Origin: an uncultured beta proteobacterium
Lineage (GTDB): Bacteria > Pseudomonadota > Gammaproteobacteria > Burkholderiales > Burkholderiaceae_C
DNA: 32,912 nt
NCBI GenBank assembly: GCA_903906695.1
Contig: CAIVLG010000147.1
Coordinates: 1-32,912, forward strand
Direction: 5' to 3'
Under the pieces are notes generated by a model that was not told the DNA's origin, did no database searches, and saw only the letters and a list, made by a program, of their open reading frames with translations. Shown one piece after another: positions 22,572 through 30,908 of the stretch. Each line of letters begins with the position of its first letter. The stretch's first letter is position 1. A program made the position numbers and the translations under genes.

Positions 22572-23240
22572 ATGACGCATGCTGTGAATCTGAAAATCGA
22601 TTTTGTTTCCGACATCTCCTGCCCCTGGTGCGCCATCGGCCTGTCTGCGCTGGAACAGGCGCTTGCCAAATTGCCGGGCGAGGTGACTGCCGAACTGCAC
22701 TTTCAGCCGTTCGAACTCAACCCGAAAATGCCGCCCGGTGGCCAGGACATCGGCGAACATCTGGCGCAAAAATACGGCTCCACGGCCGAGCAGCAAGCAC
22801 AGATTCGCGACACCATCCGCCAGCGCGGGGCCGACGTCGGTTTTGCATTCAATGCTGGTGGGCGCGGTCGCATTTACAACACCTTTGACGCGCACCGCTT
22901 GCTGCACTGGGCAGCGCAGGAGGATCTTGTCAAACAGGCAGCGCTGAAGAAGGCGCTGCTGGTGGCTTGCCACGGCCAGAGTCAGAGCATGGAGTCACCA
23001 GAGGTGTTGCTGGGTGCGGTGCAGGACGCCGGGCTGGATGTGGAGCGTGCAGGGGCGATCTTGAGCAGCGATGAATTCGCCGATGAGGTGCGCGAGCGCG
23101 AAGCCTTCTACACCGGCCAGGGCATTCACTCGGTGCCGGCCGTCATCATCAACGACCGGCATCTGATCTCGGGCGGGCAACCGGTTGCGGTTTTTGAGCA
23201 GGCACTGCGACAGATTGCGGCTCAGCAGAGCGCTGCTTGA
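22572..23240 (+). CDS. DsbA-family protein, FrnE-like
   Basis: 222 residues from an ATG with GGAGG nine bases upstream. The thioredoxin-fold active site is C17-P-W-C20 (SDISCPWC), the cis-proline loop reads HSVPAVIIN, and a helical insertion lies between, as in the cytoplasmic FrnE/2-hydroxychromene-2-carboxylate isomerase-like group. There is no signal peptide, so it acts in the cytoplasm as a disulfide oxidoreductase or isomerase. It closely follows the catalase-like gene, which suggests a shared role in oxidative stress. Confidence 0.88.
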   Translation: MTHAVNLKIDFVSDISCPWCAIGLSALEQALAKLPGEVTAELHFQPFELNPKMPPGGQDIGEHLAQKYGSTAEQQAQIRDTIRQRGADVGFAFNAGGRGRIYNTFDAHRLLHWAAQEDLVKQAALKKALLVACHGQSQSMESPEVLLGAVQDAGLDVERAGAILSSDEFADEVREREAFYTGQGIHSVPAVIINDRHLISGGQPVAVFEQALRQIAAQQSAA

Positions 23241-23270
23241 CGCCAGTCACGCTCTGGCTCCCACTCTGCC

Positions 23271-23801
23271 TCAGGCGGCCTTGGCTTTGCGCGGCTTGCG
23301 AGCTGCAGAAGTTGTGCGTTTGACAACGGCAACGGCTGGGTGCTCGCCTGCAATCTTGCTCGCCAGAGCGGCGGATTTATGCTCGATCTTGGTTGCTAGC
23401 GTGCACAGGGCCAGTGCGCCGGGCAGGGTCGCCTTGGCCAGCGTGTTCAAGGCCGTGACGCCTGTCTTTTCTTCAAAGCGACTCGCGTTGGCGGCCACGC
23501 GCTCGACACCTGTGCCTGCGAGTTTGACGATCTGACTGACGGCTTGCTGTGCCCCGTCGGTCGAAACGGTCAGTCCCTTGATGTAGTAGCTGCAGACCAC
23601 CTTCTGTGCCGCGGTGGCGTTGCTGGCAACGCCGGCTGCCAGCTGCGAGCGCGACTCGCGCAGGGCGCGGTCCCAGTTTTTCTGAAGCAGTTCGACGGCG
23701 CGCTCACCGCCAGCGCGGTAGGCGTGAATCACGTTCTTGGCGGTGTTGCCATAGGATTCGATGACATCGGTGGCAACGGTGGAGAGTTTTCTTGCGCTCA
23801 T
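23271..23801 (-). CDS. Phasin-like helical protein
   Basis: The ATG at 23801 has GAGGA upstream and gives 176 residues. The protein is almost wholly helical and alanine-rich (NVIHAYRAGGERAVELLQKNW, then a long amphipathic stretch) and ends in a basic tail (VKRTTSAARKPRKAKAA) resembling histone H1-like tails. It resembles phasins or PHA-granule-associated proteins, which have such amphipathic helices. The identity is tentative, as no single diagnostic motif is present. It is convergent with the DsbA-family gene. Confidence 0.6.
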   Translation of the reverse strand: MSARKLSTVATDVIESYGNTAKNVIHAYRAGGERAVELLQKNWDRALRESRSQLAAGVASNATAAQKVVCSYYIKGLTVSTDGAQQAVSQIVKLAGTGVERVAANASRFEEKTGVTALNTLAKATLPGALALCTLATKIEHKSAALASKIAGEHPAVAVVKRTTSAARKPRKAKAA

Positions 23802-23887
23802 GGTATTTCCTCGGAGGGAGTGGTTTCGGTACGAGGATTGTCCCAAGTTCGCCTAGTGAACACACCCTAACGGGCTAGGGAAGAGTG

Positions 23888-24301
23888 TCAAATCTTCTTG
23901 ACGGCCAGCCCCTGCACCAGCGCACCCAGCGCAATGCCGGCCAGTGCCCACAGCAGGCTCCAATTGCCCGCGCCAAGACCCGCGATGGCCGGACCCGGGC
24001 AGACACCGCACAGACCCCAGCCGATGCCAAACAGCGCGGCACCGAGGGCAGTGTCGCGGTTCCAGACGCTGGGGTGCTGGTGGAAGTGATCATCCAGCAA
24101 GGGACGCTTGAGCAGGCCCGGGGTGAGCTTGTAGGCCAGTAGTACGACCAGCACCGCACCACCCATCACCAGCATCAGCCCGAAATCCTGAAAGCGCAAA
24201 AAACTCAGCACCACCTCGGGCCGTATCATGGTCGAGAACGACAGGCCAAAACCGAACAGCACACCCGCCAGGAGCGTCGCAAGGACCCTAGCGGCGCTCA
24301 T
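23888..24301 (-). CDS. YeeE/YedE half transporter, second gene
   Basis: 137 residues from the ATG overlapping the preceding stop (ATGA). The conserved motif G-W-G-L-C98-G-V-C101-P-G-P-A is that of the YeeE/YedE (TsuA-like) family, whose members take up thiosulfate or related sulfur compounds. About four membrane segments are seen. With the upstream half it would form one transporter. Confidence 0.87.
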   Translation of the reverse strand: MSAARVLATLLAGVLFGFGLSFSTMIRPEVVLSFLRFQDFGLMLVMGGAVLVVLLAYKLTPGLLKRPLLDDHFHQHPSVWNRDTALGAALFGIGWGLCGVCPGPAIAGLGAGNWSLLWALAGIALGALVQGLAVKKI

Positions 24302-24771
24302 GGCAGTATCCTCGACATCAGATTCGCGGTGAGGAAGGCGGTGGCCATGAAGGTCAGCACTGCCAGCAGCGAGGGCCACTGCAGCGAGCCCAGTCCGCAG
24401 ATGCCGTGGCCTGACGTGCAGCCGTTGCCCAGGCGCGCACCGTAGCCAACAAAAAATCCGCCCACCAGCAGTTGCCACACCGGCACCGCTGTAGTCTGCG
24501 GCGCACCACTGGCAATACCCAGCCACCAGACCAGCGCGCCCAGAATCAGCCCCAATGCGTAGACCAGGCGCCAGCCGCGCGATTCGACAAAACGTTTTTG
24601 CTGAAAGAACGGCTGCTGCACCACGTAAGACCATGTGCTTGAGAATACCGTACTCATGCCACCAATGCGGCCGGTCAGCACGAACAGCAGCGCGGCACCG
24701 GTGCCAATTAGCAAGCCGCCCAGAAGATAGTGCTGCCAGCCCAGCGGGAACAGCGAAAGAGAAAGGTTCAT
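24298..24771 (-). CDS. YeeE/YedE half transporter, first gene
   Basis: 157 residues with about four membrane segments and the family motif R-L-G-N-G-C118-T-S-G-H-G-I-C125-G-L-G. The two half-size proteins are translationally coupled by ATGA, a layout known from split YeeE/YedE pairs (PmpA/PmpB). Thiosulfate or other reduced-sulfur import is the family role. Nothing here tells which compound is taken up. The ribosome-binding site is weak. Confidence 0.87.
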   Translation of the reverse strand: MNLSLSLFPLGWQHYLLGGLLIGTGAALLFVLTGRIGGMSTVFSSTWSYVVQQPFFQQKRFVESRGWRLVYALGLILGALVWWLGIASGAPQTTAVPVWQLLVGGFFVGYGARLGNGCTSGHGICGLGSLQWPSLLAVLTFMATAFLTANLMSRILP

Positions 24772-24790
24772 GGCGCCGGATTGTGCGGGA

Positions 24791-26857
24791 TCAGTTTGTC
24801 AGCAAGCCGCGCTTGCGCAACATGGCTTGGACCTGCGGATCGCGGCCCCGGAAGTTGCGAAAAGCCTGCGCCGGCTCCTGGCTATTGCCGGCGCTGTAGA
24901 TGTGCTGCAGCAATCGCCGCGCGGTTGACTCATCAAACGCATTGCCGGTTTCGCTGAAGGCCTGGTAGGCGTCAGCCTCCAGCACTTCGGCCCACATGTA
25001 GACGTAGTACCCTGCGGCGTAGCTGGACCCGGAAAACAAGTGTTGAAAGTGGCTCAGATGGTGGCGCAAACCAATGTCCTGCGGCACGCCCAGCAAGCGG
25101 CACTGCTCGGCTTCGAATTCGGCAATGTCCACTGGCGTGCCATTGGGCAGGCTGTGCAAGGCCATGTCGATCAGCGCCGGGCCGGTGTACTGCAGCGTGG
25201 CCCAGGCCTGGTCGAAGCGGCGCGCCGCCTGCAGCTTGTCGAGCAGCGCTGTCGGCAGCACTTCACCAGTCTGGAAGTGGCGCGCGTGGCGCTGCAACAC
25301 TTCGCGCTCCAGGGCCCAGTTCTCGAACAATTGCGAGGGCAATTCCACATAGTCACGCAGCACGCTGGTGCCCGCAATGCGCTCATGCCTGACCTCTGAC
25401 AGCAAGCCATGCAGGCCGTGACCAAATTCGTGGAACAGGGTCTTGACATCCTCGAAGCTCAGCAGCGTCGGATCGGCCTTGGCAAAGTTGTTGTTGTTGA
25501 TGACGATGGGCAGGGTGCCGCCCTGATGCCCGGATTGACTGCGAAAGATGCTCATCCATGCGCCGCTGCGCTTGGCTGGACGCGCGAAGTTGTCGCCCAG
25601 AAAGAGCCCGATCAGGCTGCCGTCGGCACGTTGCACCTCCCAGGCGCGCACGTCCGGGTGATATAGCGAAAGTCCGGTTTGCTCGACAAAGCTCAGTCCG
25701 AACAGACGTTGCGCGCAATCGAACATAGCGGCAATCATGTTGTCGAGCGTGAAGTAGGGCTTCAGCGCGGCGTTGTCCAGATCAAACTGCTGTGAGCGGA
25801 CCTTTTCTGCCAGGTAGCGCCAGTCCCAGGCTTCAATCGGCGTGGGCTGGCCCAGGCTTTCGGCCATCGCTGTCAGCGCGATCCGGCCTTCTTCTGCCTT
25901 GGCCTTGGCTGGCTCCCATGCCTGGCCCAGCAGTTGCAGTACGGCTGCGGTGCTGCCGGCCATGCGGTCCACCAGTTCGTAATCGGCGTAGCTGGCATAG
26001 CCCAGCAACTGCGCCTGTTCCTGGCGCAAGGCCATGATGCGCGCGGCAATCGGGTGATTGTCGGTGGCACCTTCGTGAGCACCGCGCAGCGAGCGCTCGC
26101 GCCACACGGTTTCGCGCAGATCACGCCGCGCCGAGAAGCTCAGGAAGGGCTCGGCCAGTGAGGGCGACAAGGTGACGGCGTGGCTGTTCGCGCCCAGGCC
26201 GCGCTGGGCCGCCGCCGCGCGTGTGGCCTCGCGCAAAAACACCGGCAAACCAGACAGGTCGGATTCAGTCTTGAGTTCCAGCAGGAAGGTGTTCTCGTCG
26301 GCCAGCACGTTTTGCGAAAACGCAGTGCACTGCGCCGCCAATTCTTCCATCACCGCACCGTAACGCTCTCGGGCAGCACCACTCAACTGGGCGCCGGCAC
26401 GCACAAAGTCCAGGTGCACACGTTCGAGCAGGCGCAGGTCCTGCGCTGCCAGGGCCAGTTGCTGGCGCTGCCGGTACAGGCTGTCAACGCGGGCAAACAA
26501 GGCGGCGTGCATGTAGATTGCGTTCTCATGCGCCGCCAGGCGCGGCGCCATGGTGCGCTGAACCGCCTGCAACTCCGGGCTGGTTTCGCTGACCGTGAGG
26601 TTGCCAAACAGCAGCTCGATCCGGTTGTAGAGGCGGCCGCACTGGTCCAGCGCCGCCAAGGTGTTGGCAAAAGTGGGGCGCTCAGGATTGGCTCCGATGG
26701 CGTCGATCTCGCCCCGCTGCGCCGCCATGGCGACTTCAAACGCGCTCTCGAAGTGCTCGGGCCGAACATGCTCAAACGGAGGCAGGCCGTAGGGCGTCAG
26801 CCAATCGGCCAGCAGAGGATTGTTTGAAGTTTGGGCGGTGAAGTCGGGCTGATTCAT
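24791..26857 (-). CDS. prlC: Oligopeptidase A (M3 metallopeptidase)
   Basis: The ATG at 26857 (MNQPDFTAQT) gives 688 residues. The M3 zinc motif H476-E-F-G-H480 with E505 downstream is complete (VKTLFHEFGHGLHGLL). The long helical N-terminal domain and the GLFLGDNFARPAKRSGAW and INNNNFAK stretches match thimet-type oligopeptidases. The enzyme cleaves short peptides in the cytoplasm, including signal-peptide fragments. A good ribosome-binding site is not visible. Confidence 0.94.
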   Translation of the reverse strand: MNQPDFTAQTSNNPLLADWLTPYGLPPFEHVRPEHFESAFEVAMAAQRGEIDAIGANPERPTFANTLAALDQCGRLYNRIELLFGNLTVSETSPELQAVQRTMAPRLAAHENAIYMHAALFARVDSLYRQRQQLALAAQDLRLLERVHLDFVRAGAQLSGAARERYGAVMEELAAQCTAFSQNVLADENTFLLELKTESDLSGLPVFLREATRAAAAQRGLGANSHAVTLSPSLAEPFLSFSARRDLRETVWRERSLRGAHEGATDNHPIAARIMALRQEQAQLLGYASYADYELVDRMAGSTAAVLQLLGQAWEPAKAKAEEGRIALTAMAESLGQPTPIEAWDWRYLAEKVRSQQFDLDNAALKPYFTLDNMIAAMFDCAQRLFGLSFVEQTGLSLYHPDVRAWEVQRADGSLIGLFLGDNFARPAKRSGAWMSIFRSQSGHQGGTLPIVINNNNFAKADPTLLSFEDVKTLFHEFGHGLHGLLSEVRHERIAGTSVLRDYVELPSQLFENWALEREVLQRHARHFQTGEVLPTALLDKLQAARRFDQAWATLQYTGPALIDMALHSLPNGTPVDIAEFEAEQCRLLGVPQDIGLRHHLSHFQHLFSGSSYAAGYYVYMWAEVLEADAYQAFSETGNAFDESTARRLLQHIYSAGNSQEPAQAFRNFRGRDPQVQAMLRKRGLLTN

Positions 26858-26903
26858 GAATTGATTGTGACCCAACTCCCGCCTGTGCGCACGGCGCTGG
26901 ACC

Positions 26904-27542
26904 TTACTTCACTTCAGTGATGAACTGCTCGCGCGGACGGCGCACCTTCTTCAGCTTGACCAGCCAGTCCTTGTCTTCTTCGCGGTAGCCCAGCGGCATG
27001 ATGGCGACGCTGCGCAGGCCGCGTGCGCCCAGGTTCAGGATCTCGTCCAGCGCCTTCGGATCAAAACCTTCCATTGGCGTCGCGTCCACTTCCTCAAAAG
27101 CGGCAGCGATCAGCGCTGCGCCCAGGCCGATATAGGCCTGACGTGCTGCGTGCTCAAAGTTGGTCTGCGCGTCGCGCGCCGGGTAACTGCCAAGCAGCAT
27201 CTTGCGGTAGTTCTCCCAGGCTTCGGTGGTGCCGCCGCGTTCGGCGTTGGTCAAGTCAAAGAAGTGGTTGATGCGCTCGGGCGTGTAAGTGTCCCAGGCG
27301 GCAAAAATCAGCAGATGCGAGCAGTCGGTGATCTGCCCCTGGCCCCAGGCCTTGGGCTTGATCTGTTCGCGCAGTTCCTTGTTGCTCACCACAATGATCT
27401 CGTAGGGCTGCAGGCCGCTCGATGTGGGTGCCAGACGCGCAGCTTCCAGAATACGGTCCACCTTTTCCTGCGGTACGGCCTTGGCCGGGTTCATTTTCTT
27501 GGTGGCGTAGCGCCATTGGAGTTTTTGCAGTAGTTCGGACAT
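26904..27542 (-). CDS. Nitroreductase-family NAD(P)H oxidoreductase
   Basis: 212 residues with AGGAAG six bases upstream. The N terminus (LQWRYATKKM, then ILEAARLAPTSSGLQPYE) and the C-terminal GYREEDKDWL are those of the NfsB/FMN-dependent nitroreductase family. FMN-binding Arg (R11 in RYATKK) and the APTSSG loop are present. The natural substrate is unknown; quinones or nitro compounds are usual. It is followed by a 158-bp gap without a gene. Confidence 0.9.
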   Translation of the reverse strand: MSELLQKLQWRYATKKMNPAKAVPQEKVDRILEAARLAPTSSGLQPYEIIVVSNKELREQIKPKAWGQGQITDCSHLLIFAAWDTYTPERINHFFDLTNAERGGTTEAWENYRKMLLGSYPARDAQTNFEHAARQAYIGLGAALIAAAFEEVDATPMEGFDPKALDEILNLGARGLRSVAIMPLGYREEDKDWLVKLKKVRRPREQFITEVK

Positions 27543-27700
27543 GAGGTTCTTCCTGGAATTGAAAAGGTTGCTGCGTTCAGTCTATGACCGCAGTCGCAAG
27601 TACAGCTTGGGGCGATGCTTGCGTTTCACAAGGGCCGGCAGGCCGCGCAGGCATTGCGGGAGCACATTGCGGCGGAGCTGAAGAGCGCCTTTGCCAGCAG

Positions 27701-28318
27701 CTATTTGAAGCTGGCGTAGTACTGCGCCACGGCCGGCGTCTGGGCAACGCGCTGCATGTGGGCGTTCAATGCGGGTGCCACCTGCTCGACCAGATCTGTC
27801 GGCACATGGTCCAGGTGGCCGGCGTTGAGGCCGCGCACGTCGACAAATACCTTCAGGTCGGCAACGGTCAGACGCTTGTCGGCAAAGTATTCGCCGCCGT
27901 TCGCCAGCAGTTGCTTCTGCAGCCAGCCCAGGTACACGGGCATGGAGCCGTTGACCAGCGCCACGCGCGCTGCTTTTTGCTCGTCGCCCTTCATGCTGAA
28001 GCTGGGGCCCAGTTTGACGCCGGCTTCTTCCACCACATACGCCACCTCGTCGCACAGCAAGGCCTGGTAGGCGTCCGTGGGGTACAGCCCGGCCAGTTTG
28101 CCCGCATAGCGCAGGATGGCGTCGCTCTGGGTGACCTGCACACCGTCCACGTGCAGCACCGGCACCTGGCCAAAGGGCACCGTCTTGCGCACATCGGCGA
28201 ATTCAGGGAACGTAAAGCGGTGGTCTTCAAACGCAATGCCACCAATGGCCAGGGCCAGGCGGATAGGCTCGGCGCGGCCGCCGTGAAAGTCGAAATAGGA
28301 GAGTTTGAGTTGGGACAT
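27701..28318 (-). CDS. Glutathione S-transferase
   Basis: 205 residues, CAGGT upstream of the ATG. The N-terminal thioredoxin-like domain shows YFDFHGGRAEPIRLAL with the catalytic-type Tyr8 and Arg15, the G-site FGQVPVLHVDG, and QSDAILRYAG; the C-terminal helical domain follows. This pattern is of the sigma/alpha-like GST group. Role in detoxification is assumed from the family. Confidence 0.92.
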   Translation of the reverse strand: MSQLKLSYFDFHGGRAEPIRLALAIGGIAFEDHRFTFPEFADVRKTVPFGQVPVLHVDGVQVTQSDAILRYAGKLAGLYPTDAYQALLCDEVAYVVEEAGVKLGPSFSMKGDEQKAARVALVNGSMPVYLGWLQKQLLANGGEYFADKRLTVADLKVFVDVRGLNAGHLDHVPTDLVEQVAPALNAHMQRVAQTPAVAQYYASFK

Positions 28319-28401
28319 GGTGTTTACCTGAAGTTGTGGCGCGGCAGACCCGCGCCGGAAGTGTTGCGGATTCTATGCGGGCAGTGGGTTTGAGGCAGCT
28401 G

Positions 28402-28707
28402 CTAGTCCGCGTTGCCAAAGAGGTCATCGAATTTCTTAGCCACATCGGCGGCAGCACCGGACGTCATCGGTAGGCCCTTCGGATATTCCTCTGCGATCCG
28501 GTCCTCCCAGTAAGTTGCCGGGTTGGGCGCGCTGCAAAGCCGCCGATAGACCTCTTGCGGAACATGCTTGTAGGCCAGCACGGTCTTGTTGTCCCAGTGC
28601 AGGTCCAGCTGGCGCGATGCGGGGTCGTAGTCGGCCTTTCGGATGCGGCCGCTGGTGAAGGTCTTGGTGGGCATGTCGGGGTCTGAAGTTAGCAGGCTGA
28701 AGTTCAT
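28402..28707 (-). CDS. KTSC-domain protein
   Basis: 101 residues. The segment from SGRIRKADYDPASRQLDLHW through VPQEVYRRL to a Tyr/Trp-rich end fits the KTSC domain, often named after its lysyl-tRNA-synthetase-like C-terminal form. The ATG overlaps the stop of the preceding gene by four bases (ATGA), implying joint regulation with the addiction-module-type protein. The role of KTSC proteins is largely unknown. A downstream ATG (28674) is an alternative start. Confidence 0.65.
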   Translation of the reverse strand: MNFSLLTSDPDMPTKTFTSGRIRKADYDPASRQLDLHWDNKTVLAYKHVPQEVYRRLCSAPNPATYWEDRIAEEYPKGLPMTSGAAADVAKKFDDLFGNAD

Positions 28708-28922
28708 GGCAAATGGTACTTGGCCAAAACTTCAGACAGGGGAGTGGCCTGGACTTGCCCTTGTCGGTAAGCGGCGAGGCGGTTTTCTGCTTCTATAGCC
28801 CACAGGGCATCGACCGAGGCATCAGGTGCGTCGAGCCGGTACAGAATTTCTTCCACCAAGGCTATCTGCTCCAACGCAGGCAGTTGCGCGATTTGCTGAT
28901 GCAGGACTTGCGTTTGCGACAT
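28704..28922 (-). CDS. Addiction-module-type protein (antitoxin-like)
   Basis: 72 residues with AGGAG eight bases upstream. The pattern LP...E...LVEEILYRLD followed by a Trp in 'DALWAIEAENRLAAYRQG' matches the short antitoxin-like family TIGR02574, usually paired with a RelE/ParE toxin. Here no such toxin follows; the KTSC gene does, with a four-base overlap. It may be an orphan antitoxin or a module with an unusual partner. Confidence 0.65.
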   Translation of the reverse strand: MSQTQVLHQQIAQLPALEQIALVEEILYRLDAPDASVDALWAIEAENRLAAYRQGQVQATPLSEVLAKYHLP

Positions 28923-28948
28923 TTGGGTTCTCCTGAGCGCCAGGTACT

Positions 28949-29152
28949 TTACTGCGATGCGGCAGTATTTGTGCTGCGCTTGGGATGGGCGGAATCGGTG
29001 CGCAGCGCTACTGGCGTACCGCTGGCGGCTTTTGGTTTGACTCCGGGTACCTTACCCGCACCAGCCTTCATCTGGCGTACCGAGGCTAACAGTTCCACGC
29101 CTATATCCCGCTTGGCATCCCGGGCCTGCAATTGCTTTTCAGTCATCGGCAT
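28949..29152 (-). CDS. Truncated HigA-like antitoxin remnant
   Basis: The ATG at 29152 has AGGAG eight bases upstream; 67 residues. The N-terminal block RDIGVELLASVRQMKAG resembles the start of HigA/HTH-type antitoxins, in which a helix-turn-helix usually follows. Here the protein instead runs into a polar, Pro/Ala/Ser-rich tail without a helix-turn-helix. It is probably a truncated relative, or a short protein sharing only that segment. Confidence 0.45.
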   Translation of the reverse strand: MPMTEKQLQARDAKRDIGVELLASVRQMKAGAGKVPGVKPKAASGTPVALRTDSAHPKRSTNTAASQ

Positions 29153-29168
29153 TTTCAGTCTCCTGTTA

Positions 29169-30128
29169 TCAGCCGGGTCCAATTCCGTGGCGAAGTGTCG
29201 CGACCATCGGTAGGCGAGACTTGCAGCGTGGGAAGTTGCTGCAGCCCCAGAACGCGGCACCGCCTTTGGACGGCTGGCGTTCTACCATCTTGATGCCGCA
29301 ACTGGCGCAGGTTGGGCGCCAGTATTCGCCTTCAAAGGCTACGGCCAGCAGCGCTTGTTGTTGCTCCGGCGTGCGTTTGGCGATCAGCCCCAGCAGGGCA
29401 GGGCCGTCCATCGCGTTGATGCCGTTGGCCTTGGCGAACTGTTGCGCGTCTGCCGTGTAACTGGAGGTTGTGGCGTAGGTGCCGCGCTTGACTTGGTGCG
29501 ACGCCATCACGCCAAAGAATTCACGAATCTCTTTCACGCCCACCGCCTTGCCCTGCCAGTGCTTGCACTGCACCACGGCCACCGGTCCTTGCGCGTTAGC
29601 AGAGTGCAGCCAGATGTCCACGCCGCCGTCGGCACCGTGCGATTGCGAGCGTGTTTCAAACCCGGCTTGGGCAAACAGCCCTTCGCACACCGCCTCAAAG
29701 CGGCGCCACTCGATGGCGGCAAAGACGGCGGGGCTCCAGGTGCTGGACGGTTGGGGCGGCGTTGCTGCGCTGAATGGCGCGCTTGCGGTCGGCGCCACTA
29801 CCCTGTTGGAAGCAAGCGTCGAAGTTCCGCCAGATAGGTCCCGAATCAACTTGGGTTCACGTGGGTTTGGAACGGCCTTGAGCAAGGGTGTAGTCTTGTC
29901 GGATCTGCCTTTCAAGGCGAAGTGAATCGCCAGCAGCACCAATCCGATGCCCAACGCCAGCCAACCCGGCAGGCGTAAACCAGTTGCGACAGGTTTGAGG
30001 ATGGGTGAGGTGCCAAGAAATAACGGAGCCATCAGGAAGGCGACGCCCATGAACATGGCAATGACGCCTTTTTCAAACAGCGTGTCGAGCGCGCGTTTCT
30101 GCCGTTTGCTGGTTTTCAACCGTGCCAT
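29169..30128 (-). CDS. Membrane-anchored Mrr-type nuclease with zinc ribbon
   Basis: 319 residues. Two hydrophobic segments (about 20-40 and 53-71) anchor the N terminus. A Ser/Pro-rich linker leads to an Mrr-type restriction-endonuclease domain with D167-G-G-V-D171 and Q187-C-K189 (a PD-(D/E)xK core). The C-terminal CASCGIKM with GCSNFPRCKSR is a topoisomerase-type zinc ribbon. Such proteins are thought to cleave foreign or modified DNA; the domain order TM-Mrr-ribbon is also known elsewhere. It lies 33 bp downstream of the restriction gene. Confidence 0.85.
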   Translation of the reverse strand: MARLKTSKRQKRALDTLFEKGVIAMFMGVAFLMAPLFLGTSPILKPVATGLRLPGWLALGIGLVLLAIHFALKGRSDKTTPLLKAVPNPREPKLIRDLSGGTSTLASNRVVAPTASAPFSAATPPQPSSTWSPAVFAAIEWRRFEAVCEGLFAQAGFETRSQSHGADGGVDIWLHSANAQGPVAVVQCKHWQGKAVGVKEIREFFGVMASHQVKRGTYATTSSYTADAQQFAKANGINAMDGPALLGLIAKRTPEQQQALLAVAFEGEYWRPTCASCGIKMVERQPSKGGAAFWGCSNFPRCKSRLPMVATLRHGIGPG

Positions 30129-30161
30129 GTTTTCTCTCTTGGTCAGCCAACGCTTCTGACC

Positions 30162-30908
30162 TCAACCCCGCACCTGCGCAAACGCCGAAGCCCGTGCATG
30201 CAGCGACACCGCAAAATTCCGGACTGCCAGTTCCGGATTGGGTTGCTTGAACTTGCCCTTCAGACCATTCACCGAATCGGATGTGAAGAAGCAGGCGCTG
30301 TCGTACATGCGCTCGCGCACCAGACGCAGGCAAACCTCTTCGTAGCGTTTGGCATAAGACAATTCCTGAAAAGTTTCTTCGACCGGGTAGGGCGCCAGAT
30401 GGATGCGCTTGGTGGGTTCGCTGGAGCCGGGCGAGTCTTGCAGCATGAACAAGTAGCCGAGCCAGGGTCGGCTCGATGGTGTGTACAGGCCGCGTGAATA
30501 GGCGTGCCAGAAATCTGTCGCGTTGCCCAGTGCCTCTTCCACCCGGTTGTTGAAGTTGTTGCCAAAGCTGCCGACCTGGCTTTTCACCTCGACCACGGCC
30601 ACGAGGTCTTTGCCGGACAGCACAACCAAGTCCCATTCTTTGGCGGGACGGAAGTAGCCCGGCAGCGTGCGCTGCTTCTTCTCGGCAGTGCGGATGTCTA
30701 CGTGTTTGAGTCCGGCATTGCGCACGATGGCAGCGATCAAATCCACAAAGCCGTCCGCATGCTTTCCACCTGTTACGGCGCCACGCGAACCGGCGTCCTT
30801 TTTGCCGCTGGCAGCGCCCTGGCTGGCATGCTGGGACCCACGCGTATTCCAGAAGTGTTTGACGGCTTTGGCAAGCGCCTTTTCGACGTCAAGTGTCAGT
30901 GTAGTCAT
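30162..30908 (-). CDS. Type II restriction endonuclease, PaeR7I/XhoI-like
   Basis: 248 residues. The sequence follows PaeR7I as I remember it: AVKHFWNTRG, GAVTGGKHADGFVDL, LPGYFRPAKEWDLVV and KSQVGSFGNNFNNRVEEALG. The catalytic core is D93 with E107-x-K109. PaeR7I recognises CTCGAG; the same site is predicted here by family resemblance. The gene overlaps the methyltransferase stop by four bases, so both are made from one message. At least one CTCGAG occurs in this window (20437-20442), which the methyltransferase would have to protect if specificity is as predicted. Confidence 0.9.
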   Translation of the reverse strand: MTTLTLDVEKALAKAVKHFWNTRGSQHASQGAASGKKDAGSRGAVTGGKHADGFVDLIAAIVRNAGLKHVDIRTAEKKQRTLPGYFRPAKEWDLVVLSGKDLVAVVEVKSQVGSFGNNFNNRVEEALGNATDFWHAYSRGLYTPSSRPWLGYLFMLQDSPGSSEPTKRIHLAPYPVEETFQELSYAKRYEEVCLRLVRERMYDSACFFTSDSVNGLKGKFKQPNPELAVRNFAVSLHARASAFAQVRG

